The notes below the pieces were generated by a model, which made no database searches, was not told the DNA's origin, and saw only the letters and a list, made by a program, of their open reading frames with translations. Below, piece after piece: positions 1 to 10,127 of a stretch of 64,000 nucleotides of DNA (position 1 is its first letter; every line of letters starts with the position of its first letter). This stretch comes from Lentzea xinjiangensis (lineage in GTDB: Bacteria > Actinomycetota > Actinomycetes > Mycobacteriales > Pseudonocardiaceae): contig NZ_FOFR01000002.1 in assembly GCF_900110955.1 (NCBI RefSeq), positions 682,001 through 746,000 of the forward strand. The letters are read 5' to 3'. The translations under genes and the position numbers were made by a program.

Positions 1-229
1 GCATCAGCGCGCCGCCGACGCCCAGCGCGATGCCGACCACGACGCCGAGCAACGTCCGCGGGATCCGCAGCTCGCGGACCACCACGTCGTCCTCGGCGCC
101 TGTGGGCGTGAAGAGACCGTGCCAGACCCCGGACAGCGGGATCTCCTTCGAACCGATGGCGATGCTCGCGAGGCACACGGCGGCGAGCGCGACCAGCAGC
201 AAGAGCAGGCCGAACGACCTACGACCCAA
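1..229 (-). CDS. Iron-siderophore ABC transporter permease, FecCD family (N-terminal part)
   Basis: Partial gene: only the first 76 codons are inside the window. The start is TTG at 229, preceded on the minus strand by a GGGAGG ribosome site. The translation opens with a hydrophobic segment (LLLLLVALAAVCLA), then the FecCD-type stretch GSKEIPLSGVW and RELRIPRTLLGVVVGIALGVGGALM-like sequence, the RxPR-then-helix pattern typical of BtuC/FecCD permeases. It would form the membrane channel for uptake of a ferric siderophore or a related metal chelate. An iron-regulator box lies just upstream, which agrees with the assignment. In M. tuberculosis this side of lsr2 carries clpC, so the synteny breaks here. 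Confidence 0.8.
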   Translation of the reverse strand, partial: MGRRSFGLLLLLVALAAVCLASIAIGSKEIPLSGVWHGLFTPTGAEDDVVVRELRIPRTLLGVVVGIALGVGGALM

Positions 230-256
230 GGCCCACCCTCCCGGCTGCGACTGAAG

Positions 257-275
257 ACAGGTAAGCCTAACCGAA
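257..275 (-). promoter_or_regulatory. IdeR/DmdR-type iron box upstream of the FecCD gene
   Basis: Read on the minus strand the site is TTCGGTTAGGCTTACCTGT. It matches 15 of 19 positions of the actinobacterial iron box TTAGGTTAGGCTAACCTAA, with the central GGTTAGGCT intact. It lies about 28 bases upstream of the permease start at 229, where a repressor would block the promoter. Inference: iron-dependent repression of the transporter by an IdeR/DmdR1 homologue. Confidence 0.75.
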
Positions 276-438
276 CTTCTGCCGCCTACTGACGAGGCAC
301 CGCGCGGTCCAGGTCACACCGCGCCGGCGAACGGCCGCATGAAGATCAGAACGCGATATTCACGCCGAACGTTGTGAAGTCAACCAATCTCGTTTGGGCA
401 CCTCCGGTCCGCGGCCGCGGACGGGCCGGCACTCGAAT

Positions 439-484
439 AACACGAAGGGGTTCCGAGGAATCTTCCCCGGAACCCCTTCGTGTT
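439..484 (-). terminator. Intrinsic terminator after lsr2
   Basis: A perfect 17-base inverted repeat (arms 439-455 and 468-484, 12-base loop) lies 11 bases after the lsr2 stop codon. The stem is GC-rich in its middle and AT-rich at its foot. The rest of 276-494 shows no gene. Confidence 0.8.
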
Positions 485-494
485 TTGCCGAATT

Positions 495-842
495 TCAGCC
501 CTGCTGGTGGTAGGCGTCGAGCACCTCGGCCGGGATGCGACCCCGGTCCGACACCTTCATGCCCTGCTTGCGGGCCCACTCGCGAATGGCCTGGTTCTGC
601 TCACGATCCGCTGATGCCGGACGCGCCTTCACACCGGCCGGACGGCCGGGACCGACGCGCTTGCGACCACCCGCACGACGTGCACTTCCCACGAAGTCGG
701 CCAAGGCATCGCGAAGTTTGCCCGCATTCCCCGAGGAAAGGTCGATCGTGTAGCTGACACCGTCCAGCCCGAACTCGACGGTCTCCTCCGCAGTGGAGCC
801 GTCCAGGTCGTCGACGAGGGTCACCGTGACCTTCTGCGCCAT
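495..842 (-). CDS. lsr2: Lsr2 nucleoid-associated protein
   Basis: A 115-residue H-NS-like xenogeneic silencer that bridges AT-rich DNA. The N-terminal half ([30 protein letters not shown]) is the dimerisation domain. The C-terminal half holds the AT-hook-like DNA-binding motif GRPAGVK and the [18 protein letters not shown] helix pair. Start ATG at 842 follows an AGGAGG ribosome site; an upstream in-frame start at 881 would add an atypical tail. Length matches the family (about 112). It sits downstream of lysS as in M. tuberculosis (Rv3597c/Rv3598c), but a gap of about 110 bases allows its own promoter. Confidence 0.97.
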   Translation of the reverse strand: MAQKVTVTLVDDLDGSTAEETVEFGLDGVSYTIDLSSGNAGKLRDALADFVGSARRAGGRKRVGPGRPAGVKARPASADREQNQAIREWARKQGMKVSDRGRIPAEVLDAYHQQG

Positions 843-955
843 GCGTATCCTCCTGGACCCCGAATGCGCGGTCACCCGCACGCCAACTAATGCCTCTCGC
901 GACGCAGGTTAGCGCACGGATGCCGCATTGCACCGATCGACATCCGGAAAGTTAC

Positions 956-2467
<1,512 letters not shown>

Positions 2468-2546
2468 GCCGAGAAGGGTACGGAAGCCCTCGTGGGCAGA
2501 GCGCACCGGATACCCCGGCAGAACCCGGACACCCTAAGTTGGACGA

Positions 2547-3302
2547 ATGGATCTACACGCGAGGCGAGCGGACTCGTTCGGCGCGCAGGCCGAGGCCTAC
2601 GCCGAACACCGGCCTGACTATCCCGTGGCGGCGATCCGGTGGGCGCTGGAGCCCCTGGCCACGTCCGAGCGGTTAGAGCTGCTCGACCTGGCGGCCGGCA
2701 CCGGCAAGCTGGCCGCGGGACTCGTCGCGGAGGGGCACCGCGTCACGGCCGTGGAACCCAACGAGCAAATGCTGTCCGAACTGGTCCGGCGTGTGCACGA
2801 CGTGCGCGCGCTGCCTGGGCATGCCGAGCACATCCCGGTCCCGGACCACACGGTCGATGCCGTGTTCGTGGGCACCGCGTTCCACTGGTTCGACCAGGAG
2901 AAGGCACTGCCGGAGATCGCCCGCGTGCTGCGTCCCGGCGGCGTGCTCGCGGCGATGTGGAACGAGCCGGACACCGACGTCGAGTGGGTGGCGGAGTTCG
3001 AGCGGATCTCGGGCACGAGCGTCGAGAGCCAGCGGGACGCGCCGACGTGCGTGCGACCGCACCCGCTGTTCGAGGCAGTTGAACGGCGGGCGTTCGCGCA
3101 CGCGCACCACCGGAACTCCCCGGAAGACCTGATCGCCACGACCAACACCCTTTCGCGCATGCTCGTCATCGACGACGAGGAGCGCGCGGCGGTCAACGAG
3201 AAGCTGCTCGCGTTCCTGCGGTCACGCCCGGAGACGTCGAACGGGCCGTTCGACGTCCCCTTGCGCACGGAGGTGACGCGGATGGTCTGCGTCAGCGAAT
3301 AG
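2547..3302 (+). CDS. Class I SAM-dependent methyltransferase
   Basis: A 251-residue soluble methyltransferase. Motif I is LLDLAAGTGKLA (residues about 45-56), followed by the acidic ribose-binding strand VTAVEPNEQML and the post-core VDAVFVGTAFHWFDQEKALPEIARVLRPGG stretch of the Methyltransf_11 family. The substrate is unknown. TAAGTT at 2535-2540 is a good -10 only 6 bases before the ATG, so the mRNA is probably leaderless. Leu43 is encoded by TTA (2673-2675), a very rare codon in such genomes. Its 3' end overlaps coaX, on the other strand, by 11 bases. Confidence 0.85.
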   Translation: MDLHARRADSFGAQAEAYAEHRPDYPVAAIRWALEPLATSERLELLDLAAGTGKLAAGLVAEGHRVTAVEPNEQMLSELVRRVHDVRALPGHAEHIPVPDHTVDAVFVGTAFHWFDQEKALPEIARVLRPGGVLAAMWNEPDTDVEWVAEFERISGTSVESQRDAPTCVRPHPLFEAVERRAFAHAHHRNSPEDLIATTNTLSRMLVIDDEERAAVNEKLLAFLRSRPETSNGPFDVPLRTEVTRMVCVSE

Positions 3303-4086
3303 CGGGCATGTTGCGCTCGAAGACGAGCCGCAGCCCCAGCAGGGTCAGGTCGGGCACGTGGTGCGCGATCGTCGAGGACTCCGAGACCACCAGCGGCGCG
3401 AGACCACCGGTCGCGATCACCGTGACCGGGCCGGGATCGGTCTGCTGGAGCTCCTCGGCGATCCTGCGCACCAGCCCGTCCACCTGGCCGACGAACCCGT
3501 AGACGATGCCGGACTGCAGGCACTCCACGGTGTTCTTGCCGATCACGTTGCGCGGCCTGACCAGCTCGACCTTGCGCAGCTGGGCGGCGCGGGCGGCCAG
3601 GGCGTCGACCGAGATCTCGATGCCGGGAGCGAGCGCGCCGCCGAGGAACTCGCCGCGCGACGAGATGACGTCGAGGTTCGTGGACGTGCCGAAGTCGACC
3701 ACGATGCACGAGGTCGAGTAGAGGTGGTGCGCGGCCAGCGTGTTGATCACGCGGTCCGAGCCCACCTCCTTCGGGTTGTCCACGAGCAGCGGCACGCCGG
3801 TCTTCACACCCGGCTCCACCAGCACCTTCGGCACGGCGTCGTAGTAGCGGCCGAGCATCACCCGCAGCTCGCGCAGCACCGCGGGCACCGTGGACAGCGC
3901 CGCGATGCCGGTGATCTTGTCGGCGTACTCGCCGAGCAGGCCGCGCATGGTGAGCGCGAGCTCGTCGGCGGTCATCCTGGCGTCGGTGCGCATGCGCCAG
4001 TCGCGCACGAGCGGGGCCGAGTCACCGGCCCCGTCGTACAGGCCGAGCACGATGTTGGTGTTGCCGACGTCGATGGCGAGCAGCAC
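3292..4086 (-). CDS. coaX: Type III pantothenate kinase
   Basis: Phosphorylates pantothenate, the first step of CoA synthesis; type III enzymes are insensitive to CoA feedback. 264 residues starting at GTG 4086 behind GAAGGAA. It shows the ASKHA-fold phosphate motif DVGNTN near the N-terminus, the second phosphate motif DFGTST, and GGALAPGIEIS. It ends the pantothenate run (DUF2520 gene, panC, panD, coaX) and lies 14 bases after panD, so it is very likely co-transcribed. Confidence 0.96.
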   Translation of the reverse strand: MLLAIDVGNTNIVLGLYDGAGDSAPLVRDWRMRTDARMTADELALTMRGLLGEYADKITGIAALSTVPAVLRELRVMLGRYYDAVPKVLVEPGVKTGVPLLVDNPKEVGSDRVINTLAAHHLYSTSCIVVDFGTSTNLDVISSRGEFLGGALAPGIEISVDALAARAAQLRKVELVRPRNVIGKNTVECLQSGIVYGFVGQVDGLVRRIAEELQQTDPGPVTVIATGGLAPLVVSESSTIAHHVPDLTLLGLRLVFERNMPAIR

Positions 4087-4100
4087 TTGGTGTTCCTTCG

Positions 4101-4571
4101 TCAGTTGTCGGCCTGGATCAACGCGTCCAGCGCGGTCGCCTCAACGGTCTCAGAAGACGGCGCGCTCGTGGAGCCGTTCACCAGACCGGAGCCCTCGGGG
4201 GCGTGCGCGGGGTCGGTGCCGAGGTCGACGACCTTGTTGTCGGCGTCCACGAAGACGACCCGCGGCTTGTAGGTGCGGGACTCGGCGTCGTCCATCTGCC
4301 CGTAGGCGATCAGGATCACGATGTCACCGGGGTGCACGAGGTGTGCCGCCGCGCCGTTGATTCCCAGCACGCCGGTGCCGCGCTCACCGGGGATGACGTA
4401 GGTCTCCAGGCGCGCGCCGTTGGTGACGTCGACGATGGCGACCTGCTCGCCCGCCAGCAGGTCGGCGGCCTCCATCAGGTCCTCGTCCACCGTCACCGAG
4501 CCCACGTAGTGCAGGTCGGCCTGCGTCACGGTCGCGCGGTGGATCTTGGACTTCAGCATCGTGCGGAACAT
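4101..4571 (-). CDS. panD: Aspartate 1-decarboxylase
   Basis: Makes beta-alanine for pantothenate. The zymogen self-cleaves between Gly24 and Ser25 (HYVGS), giving a pyruvoyl cofactor on the new Ser25. The conserved [20 protein letters not shown] core is present. The 156-residue length exceeds that of the E. coli enzyme (126) because of an acidic, Ser/Thr-rich C-terminal tail common in actinobacteria. panC ends 10 bases upstream. Confidence 0.97.
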   Translation of the reverse strand: MFRTMLKSKIHRATVTQADLHYVGSVTVDEDLMEAADLLAGEQVAIVDVTNGARLETYVIPGERGTGVLGINGAAAHLVHPGDIVILIAYGQMDDAESRTYKPRVVFVDADNKVVDLGTDPAHAPEGSGLVNGSTSAPSSETVEATALDALIQADN

Positions 4572-4581
4572 GCCACTCCCC

Positions 4582-5481
4582 CTACTCGTCGCCTTTGCCG
4601 AGCAACACCGCGATGTTGTCGATCAGACGGGTGGAACCGACGCGCGCTGCCACGAGCAGCCGGGCGTCGCCGTTCTCCGGCGCGGGGCCGAGGTCGGTCC
4701 CGCGCAGCTCCAGGTAGTCGAGCTCGATCCCCGGCTCCTGCGCCAGCACGCCGTGCGCGGCCTTGAGCACCGCGTCCGCGCCCTGGGACGACACGTGCGC
4801 GCCGGCGGTGAGCGCGGCCGACAGCGTCACCGCCTGCTGGCGCTGCTCCGGGGTCAGGTAGGCGTTGCGCGACGACAGGGCGAGACCGTCGTGCTCGCGG
4901 ACCGTCGGCACGCCGACGACGTCGAGCGGGAAGTTCAGGTCGCGCGCCATCCGGTGGATGAGCTGGAGCTGCTGGTAGTCCTTCTGCCCGAACACCGCGT
5001 ACGTGGGCTGCACGATGTTGAACAGCTTCGACACCACGGTCAGCACGCCCGCGAAGTGGCCGGGACGCGACGCGCCCTCCAGCTCGTCGCCCAGCGGGCC
5101 GGGGTGCACGGTGACCCGCGCGCCCCCGGAGCCGTCCGGGTACATGTCCTCGACGGAGGGGGCGAACACCAGGCCGACGCGCTCCTCGCGGCAGATGCCC
5201 AGGTCGTCCTCGAACTGCCGCGGGTACTTGGCGAGGTCCTCGTTCGGCCCGAACTGCAGCGGGTTCACGAAGATCGACACGACGACCACCGTGTTCTGCA
5301 TGACCTGCGCCTCGCGGATGAGCTGCCGGTGGCCCGCGTGCAGCGCGCCCATCGTGGGCACGAGCGCGATGTTGCGGCCGGCGCTGCGCAGCGCTTTGAC
5401 CACGCGGGTGAGCCGCTGCGGGTCGCGGTGCACCGTGACGTCGTCGGCGCGGTAGTCGTCCTTGGTCAGTGGCTTGGTCAC
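4582..5481 (-). CDS. panC: Pantothenate synthetase
   Basis: Joins pantoate and beta-alanine with ATP. 299 residues from GTG 5481. It shows the HIGH-like [14 protein letters not shown] motif, [31 protein letters not shown] and the LSSRN loop. The start was chosen because GTG 5479-5481 lies one base beyond the TGA (5483-5485) of the preceding gene, giving translational coupling; longer open frames upstream are shadow sequence. Confidence 0.96.
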   Translation of the reverse strand: MTKPLTKDDYRADDVTVHRDPQRLTRVVKALRSAGRNIALVPTMGALHAGHRQLIREAQVMQNTVVVVSIFVNPLQFGPNEDLAKYPRQFEDDLGICREERVGLVFAPSVEDMYPDGSGGARVTVHPGPLGDELEGASRPGHFAGVLTVVSKLFNIVQPTYAVFGQKDYQQLQLIHRMARDLNFPLDVVGVPTVREHDGLALSSRNAYLTPEQRQQAVTLSAALTAGAHVSSQGADAVLKAAHGVLAQEPGIELDYLELRGTDLGPAPENGDARLLVAARVGSTRLIDNIAVLLGKGDE

Positions 5482-5482
5482 G

Positions 5483-6373
5483 TCAGTCCTCGAGAGTGGT
5501 GCGAACGTCGTCGGCCGCGTCGGGCTTGAGCAGCCCGGAGTGCTCGGCCCGGCCGGCGGTGCGGCGGGCGAGCACGCGGTAGCTGGGCAGGATTGCGGGT
5601 GCCTGCTCGGCGAGCACGCCGAGGTGCTTGCGCAAGGTACCCGTGTCGCCGCGGGCGACCGGACCGGTGAGGGCGCGGTCACCGTGGCGCAGCGCGTTGT
5701 CGAGCGCGGCGGACAGCAACGGGCCGAGCAGGCGTTCGGCGTTGGCGACGCCCGCGTTCGTGAGCAGGTCGGCGGCGTCGCGGACCAGCGTGATCAGGTG
5801 GTTCGCGCCGTGGGCCAGTGCCGCGTGGTAGAGCGGGCGGACCGCCTCCGGCACCCTCACCGGCTCGGCGTCCATCTCCACGACCAGGGCCTCGCCGACG
5901 CTCCACGCGACCTCGTCGCCGTCCGCGGCCGTGACGCCGACGCACGCCGAGCTCATCCGCTGCACGTCCTCCGAGCGGCCGGTGAAGGTCATGACGGGGT
6001 GCAGGGCGAGCGTGAGGGCGCCGAGTCCGGCCGCGGGTCCGAGCACGCGCACGCCCTGCGCGCCGCTGGTGTGCACGACGATCTGCCCCGCGCGCAGCGA
6101 CTCCGTGGCGACCAGGCCTTTGACCAGGCCTTCCAGCTCGTCGTCCGGCACAGCCAGCAGCACGAGGTCGGCGCGCCGGGCGACCTCGGTCGGATCTTCG
6201 ACGGGGACACCGGGCAGCAGCTCTTCCGCGCGGTCGCGGGAGGCCTGGGAGACGGCGGACGTGCCGACGACCACGTGGCCCGCTCTGGCCAGCGCGGCGC
6301 CCAGCACCGAGCCGACCCGGCCTGCCGAGACGACACCGACGGCGAGCCTGGCCGGACGTGGGGTCGCGTCCAT
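5483..6373 (-). CDS. Rossmann-fold / DUF2520 protein of the pantothenate operon
   Basis: A 296-residue NAD(P)-binding protein. The dinucleotide motif is GVVSAGRVGSVLGAALARAG (residues about 13-32), followed by DLVLLAVPDDEL and HTSGAQG. The C-terminal half is the helical DUF2520 domain (LYHAALAHGANHLITLVRDA). It is the orthologue by position of M. tuberculosis Rv3603c and is coupled to panC. Its place and fold suggest a ketopantoate reductase-type step, since no panE is in the window, but this is inference. ATG 6373 follows AAGGAG. Confidence 0.85.
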   Translation of the reverse strand: MDATPRPARLAVGVVSAGRVGSVLGAALARAGHVVVGTSAVSQASRDRAEELLPGVPVEDPTEVARRADLVLLAVPDDELEGLVKGLVATESLRAGQIVVHTSGAQGVRVLGPAAGLGALTLALHPVMTFTGRSEDVQRMSSACVGVTAADGDEVAWSVGEALVVEMDAEPVRVPEAVRPLYHAALAHGANHLITLVRDAADLLTNAGVANAERLLGPLLSAALDNALRHGDRALTGPVARGDTGTLRKHLGVLAEQAPAILPSYRVLARRTAGRAEHSGLLKPDAADDVRTTLED

Positions 6374-6475
6374 GCGACTAACTCCTTCAGACGTTCCAGT
6401 CCCTGGTGCGGGTACCGGACGACGCCGCCGAGGGTAGTCCCGCAGGTCCCCGCCGGGGCGGGCCGGTGACGGGAC

Positions 6476-7621
6476 TCACCGGCGGGCGGCGGCCCTGGCG
6501 GCGTGCAGGGTGTCGAGCAGCACGCCGTGGCGCTGCTCGGCGCTCTGGCCCGCCGTCCCCTGTTCGATGCGGTGCCGCAGGAAGGCCAGCTCGGTGACCG
6601 CGATCTGGTAGTCGCGCACCGACCTGGCCGCGGCGTCCCCCGACTTGCGCTTGACCGCGCGCAGCCAGTTCCGGCGCCCGTTGAGGCTCGCGAGCAGGGC
6701 GACCTCGCTGTTCGCGATCCACCGGTTCTGCGCCATCGCGGCGAGCTGGCCGGCCACTATCCGCTGCTCCCTGCGCCGCTGCCACACCACGATCGCGACT
6801 GCTCCGGCGAACACCGGCACCATGATCAGGAAGTACAGGTTGATGAAGTCCGACCCCGTGCCGACGGTGGTCGAGAAGTTCCACAGCGAGTGCAGCCCGA
6901 CCGCGGTCAGGTACCCGCCGATCGGCGCGAGGACGCGCGTCGTGGCGTGGCTCGTGCTGGCCGCGATGCCGACCCCGATGCCGGTCATCGCCGTGAACAG
7001 CGGGTGCGCGAACGGCGACAGCACCCCGCGCAACACGAACAGCGCGATCACGCCGCCGCCCATGTCGCCGAGCCCGTTCTCCAGGAAGACCCGGCCGAAG
7101 TACCAGATGTTCTCGGTGAAGGCGAAGCCCGCGGCCGTGATGCCGGCGTAGACCATGCCGTCGACGACACCGTCGAACTCGTGCCGCCGGCGCGCGAACA
7201 CGGCGATGAGGAACGCGGCCTTGGTCGCCTCCTCGACGATCGGCGCCCCGACCACGGCGGTGAACGTCGTGCCGTCGTTGGTGAGCAGGTCGCCGAGCAC
7301 CCTGGAGGTCTGGTTGAACGCGAGCGAGCTGATCGTCGCCCCGCACGCGCCCCACAGGAACGCGAAGAGCAGCATCTTCGCCGGCTCCGGCTCCCACCTG
7401 TCGATCCACAGGAACGCGCTCACCACGAACGCGACGGGGATCAGCGCCGCGGCGGCACCGACCAGCAGCGGCTCGATGCCGATGCTCGACGTGCCGAGCG
7501 CGAACAGCACAAGACCAGCCGCCGCGAGCGCGATCAGCGCCACGACGGGGAACAGGACGGTCCAGCGGCGCTGCTCGATGCGCTTGCGGCCCTGCGTCGG
7601 CGTGAGGTCGGCGTCGTTCAC
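6476..7621 (-). CDS. PrsW-family intramembrane metalloprotease
   Basis: A polytopic membrane protein of 381 residues with about eight hydrophobic segments. Family motifs in order: EEATKAAF (the glutamate pair), GFAFTENIWYF, HPLFTAMTGIG and LHSLWNF, giving the Glu and His residues proposed as metal ligands of PrsW proteases. In Bacillus, PrsW cleaves an anti-sigma factor; the target here is unknown. GTG 7621 is the start. The C-terminal 100 residues are charged and cytoplasmic. It occupies the place of Rv3604c between the pan and fol blocks. Confidence 0.85.
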   Translation of the reverse strand: MNDADLTPTQGRKRIEQRRWTVLFPVVALIALAAAGLVLFALGTSSIGIEPLLVGAAAALIPVAFVVSAFLWIDRWEPEPAKMLLFAFLWGACGATISSLAFNQTSRVLGDLLTNDGTTFTAVVGAPIVEEATKAAFLIAVFARRRHEFDGVVDGMVYAGITAAGFAFTENIWYFGRVFLENGLGDMGGGVIALFVLRGVLSPFAHPLFTAMTGIGVGIAASTSHATTRVLAPIGGYLTAVGLHSLWNFSTTVGTGSDFINLYFLIMVPVFAGAVAIVVWQRRREQRIVAGQLAAMAQNRWIANSEVALLASLNGRRNWLRAVKRKSGDAAARSVRDYQIAVTELAFLRHRIEQGTAGQSAEQRHGVLLDTLHAARAAARR

Positions 7622-7635
7622 GAAAATGACCTTAG

Positions 7636-8565
7636 ATGCACACTTGTCCGGTGTTCGACTGGGAAGCCGCTTGGCACGCCGCGCTCTACGGACCGTCCGG
7701 CTTCTTCGCGCGCGGGGAGAAGCCGTCGGCGCACTTCCGCACCTCGCCCCTCGTGGGTCCGGAGCTGGCCGTCGCGCTGGTCGAGCTGCTGTCGCGGGTG
7801 GACGCCGCGCTGGGATTTCCCCCGGTCGTGGACTTCGTGGACGTCGGCGCCGGCGGAGGTGAGCTGGCCTTCGCGGTGCGGTCGCTCGCCACCGGGTCGC
7901 TGGCTGCGCGGCTGCGGGTGACCGCCGTCGAGCTCGGCCCTCCCGTCGAGCTGCCGGGGGTCCGGTGGACCTCCGCCGTGCCGGAGTGCGTCGGGCTGCT
8001 GGTCGGGCACGAGTGGCTCGACTCGATCCCCTGCCCGGTGGTGACCGGGCCGTCCTCTGACCCGTGGATCACCCGGTGGTGGCCTTCCCTGGCCGACGGC
8101 GCGCAGGCCGAGGTCGGAGCGCCCAGGGACGCCGCCTGGGCCGCCGCGGTCGCCTCGGTGCGGGGAGCGGCGCTGGCCGTCGACTACGGGCACCTGGTGT
8201 CCTCCCGGCGGTTCACGCTGACCGGGTACCGGGCCGGGCGCCAGGTGCCGGTCGTGTTCGACGGGTCCTGCGACATCACCGCGCACGTGGCCCTGGACGC
8301 CTGTGCCGCGGCGGCCGGCGGGGACCGGGTGCTGGTGTCGCAGCGGGACGCCCTGGCCGCGCTGGGTCTCACCGGGACGGTGTCCGGGTCCGGGTGGGAG
8401 TGGCTGGAGTCGGCCGCCCGTGCCGGGCGGATCGCCGAGCTCCGCGACCCCGCCGGCCTCGGGTCGTTCGGGTGGCTGTTGCACGGCAACGGGATCCCGG
8501 TGTCGTCGCTGCTGCCCCCGCTGCCGCCCTGGTGTCCGGATCCCGCCAGCTTTCCGGAGCTGTGA
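7636..8565 (+). CDS. MidA-family (COG1565) SAM-dependent methyltransferase
   Basis: 309 residues. The N-terminal YGPSGFFARGEKPSAHFRTSPLVGPELA segment is typical of the COG1565/NDUFAF7 family, whose members carry a conserved GxxGDFxTSPEIS-like stretch there. The SAM motif is DFVDVGAGGGELA (residues about 68-80), then VTAVELGP. Relatives in mitochondria dimethylate an arginine of the NuoD homologue NDUFS2. A nuoD-like gene lies two genes downstream on the same strand, making that subunit the obvious candidate substrate (inference). It starts 14 bases from the divergent PrsW gene. Confidence 0.8.
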   Translation: MHTCPVFDWEAAWHAALYGPSGFFARGEKPSAHFRTSPLVGPELAVALVELLSRVDAALGFPPVVDFVDVGAGGGELAFAVRSLATGSLAARLRVTAVELGPPVELPGVRWTSAVPECVGLLVGHEWLDSIPCPVVTGPSSDPWITRWWPSLADGAQAEVGAPRDAAWAAAVASVRGAALAVDYGHLVSSRRFTLTGYRAGRQVPVVFDGSCDITAHVALDACAAAAGGDRVLVSQRDALAALGLTGTVSGSGWEWLESAARAGRIAELRDPAGLGSFGWLLHGNGIPVSSLLPPLPPWCPDPASFPEL

Positions 8566-8576
8566 GGACGATCGTC

Positions 8577-9005
8577 GTGGCCATGCGAATCCACACCGTG
8601 CCACCGTCCGCCGCCCTGTCCGACCCCGGCCGCGAGCACCGGGCGACCGAGCCGGGGGTGCCGTTGCGGTGCTGCCTGCGGAAGTCGCTGCCCGGTGAAC
8701 CGGTCTGGCTGTTCCGCTACTCCCCCGCCCACGGCAAGGGCCCGTACTCCGAGGTCGGGCCGATCTTCACGCACGTCGAGTGCACCGGCGCACCCTCGCA
8801 CGACCGCCTGCCCGCCGCGCTGCTGAACAGCCCCCGCGTCCTGCGGTCCTACAACGCCGCGGGTCAGATCCACGACGGCGAGGTGGTGCAGCCCGGATCG
8901 TTCGACCGCGCCGTCGACGACCTGCTCACCGATCCCTCGATCGAGTCGCTCCAGGTCCGGAGCCTGTCGCACGGGTGCTTCCTCTTCGCGGTCACGCGGA
9001 CGTGA
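8577..9005 (+). CDS. DUF1203 family protein
   Basis: A 142-residue soluble protein of unknown function. It shows the family signature: RCCLR near residue 32, then WLFRYSP, GPYSEVGPIFTH and RSYNAAGQIHDG. GTG 8577 is preferred because GAGGAC at 8564-8569 sits 7 bases before it; ATG 8583 is the alternative. It overlaps neither neighbour but is tightly packed (11 bases from the methyltransferase gene, 12 from the NuoD-like gene) and probably shares their transcript. Whether it has a role with NuoD is unknown. Confidence 0.8.
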   Translation: MAMRIHTVPPSAALSDPGREHRATEPGVPLRCCLRKSLPGEPVWLFRYSPAHGKGPYSEVGPIFTHVECTGAPSHDRLPAALLNSPRVLRSYNAAGQIHDGEVVQPGSFDRAVDDLLTDPSIESLQVRSLSHGCFLFAVTRT

Positions 9006-9017
9006 AACCATGCTCGG

Positions 9018-10103
9018 GTGAGCGAGCAGATCACCGTCGGCGTGGGCGCGGGCGCCCGGTACCTGGGCGTGGACCGCGTGATCGACCTGGGGCCGGTGCA
9101 CCCGTCCGCCCACGGCGCCTACCGCCTGCGCCTGACCGTCACCCCGGAGCTGGTGATCACCGCCGCCGAGCCCCTCGTCGGCCACCTGCACCGCGGCGCG
9201 GAGAAGCTCTTCGAGGTCCGCGACTACCGGCAGGTCCTGACGCTCGCCAACCGCCACGACTGGCTGTCCGCGTTCTGCAACGAGCTGGCCGTGGCGCTGG
9301 CCGTCGAACGCATGACGGGCATGGACGTTCCCGCACGAGCCCAGTGGCTGCGCGTGCTGCTGTGCGAGCTCAACCGGCTGATGGCGCACATGGTGTTCCT
9401 GACTCCGTTGTGCCCCAAAGCCGCCGTGTACCGCGAGGGCGTCCAGACCCTGATGGAGGAGGCCTCCGGCGGGCGCATCCACTTCATGTTCAACCGGATC
9501 GGCGGCCTGCGCGAGGACGTCCCGGCGGGCTGGACCGGCAGGGTCGCCGCCTTCCTGTCCACAGTGGACCCGTCGGCGCTCGACGTCGACCACGGGAAGC
9601 TCGAAGGGCTCGGCGTTCTGCCGCACGCGGACGCGTTGGCGTACGGCGTCACCGGACCGATCGGCCGTGCCAGCGGCGTGGACTTCGACCTGCGGCGCGA
9701 CGACCCGCTGCCCGCCTACCGGTCGCTGGGCTTCACGCCCGTCGTGCGCACCGGGGGCGATGCCGCCGCGCGCGTGCTCTGCATGATCGACGAGGTCCGC
9801 CTGTCGACGACCCTCGCGACGGCGTGCCTGGACCAGTTGCCGGGCGGGCCGGTGAACGTCCGGCTGCCCAAGGCCGTCAAGGCGCCGGAGGGGTCGGTCT
9901 ACACCCGCGTCGAGGCGCCGCTCGGCACCTCGGGCGTGCACCTGTCGTCACGTGGCGAGAAGACGCCGTGGCGGCTGAAGCTGCGCACGCCGTCGTTCAA
10001 CAACGTGCAGGCGCTGTCCGCGCTCCTGCCCGGCACGAAGGTCGACGACCTGCCGGCCGTGCTGAGCTCGTTCGCCGTCATCGTCGGCGACATCGACAAG
10101 TGA
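9018..10103 (+). CDS. Orphan NuoD-like NADH-quinone oxidoreductase subunit D
   Basis: 361 residues, homologous to the 49-kDa/NuoD quinone-site subunit of respiratory complex I, yet no other nuo gene is nearby. Conserved stretches include GPVHPSAHGAYRLRL (quinone-site His region), VGHLHRGAEKLFE with Arg59 aligning with the arginine methylated in NDUFS2, NRHDWLSAFCNELA, and the C-terminal VEAPLGTSGVHL...LRTPSFNNVQAL. It is shorter than housekeeping NuoD (about 400-440). A second nuoD in this fol-ftsH neighbourhood also occurs in streptomycetes, from memory. It may join an alternative complex or act as a divergent paralogue. Confidence 0.85.
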   Translation: MSEQITVGVGAGARYLGVDRVIDLGPVHPSAHGAYRLRLTVTPELVITAAEPLVGHLHRGAEKLFEVRDYRQVLTLANRHDWLSAFCNELAVALAVERMTGMDVPARAQWLRVLLCELNRLMAHMVFLTPLCPKAAVYREGVQTLMEEASGGRIHFMFNRIGGLREDVPAGWTGRVAAFLSTVDPSALDVDHGKLEGLGVLPHADALAYGVTGPIGRASGVDFDLRRDDPLPAYRSLGFTPVVRTGGDAAARVLCMIDEVRLSTTLATACLDQLPGGPVNVRLPKAVKAPEGSVYTRVEAPLGTSGVHLSSRGEKTPWRLKLRTPSFNNVQALSALLPGTKVDDLPAVLSSFAVIVGDIDK

Positions 10104-10127
10104 CGGGCAAGTGACCGGCCCGGACCG

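Noticed and set aside
8184..9941. Minus-strand frame of 585 codons opposite the methyltransferase, DUF1203 and NuoD genes
   Set aside because: Shadow of three genes with recognisable families; no domain in its product.
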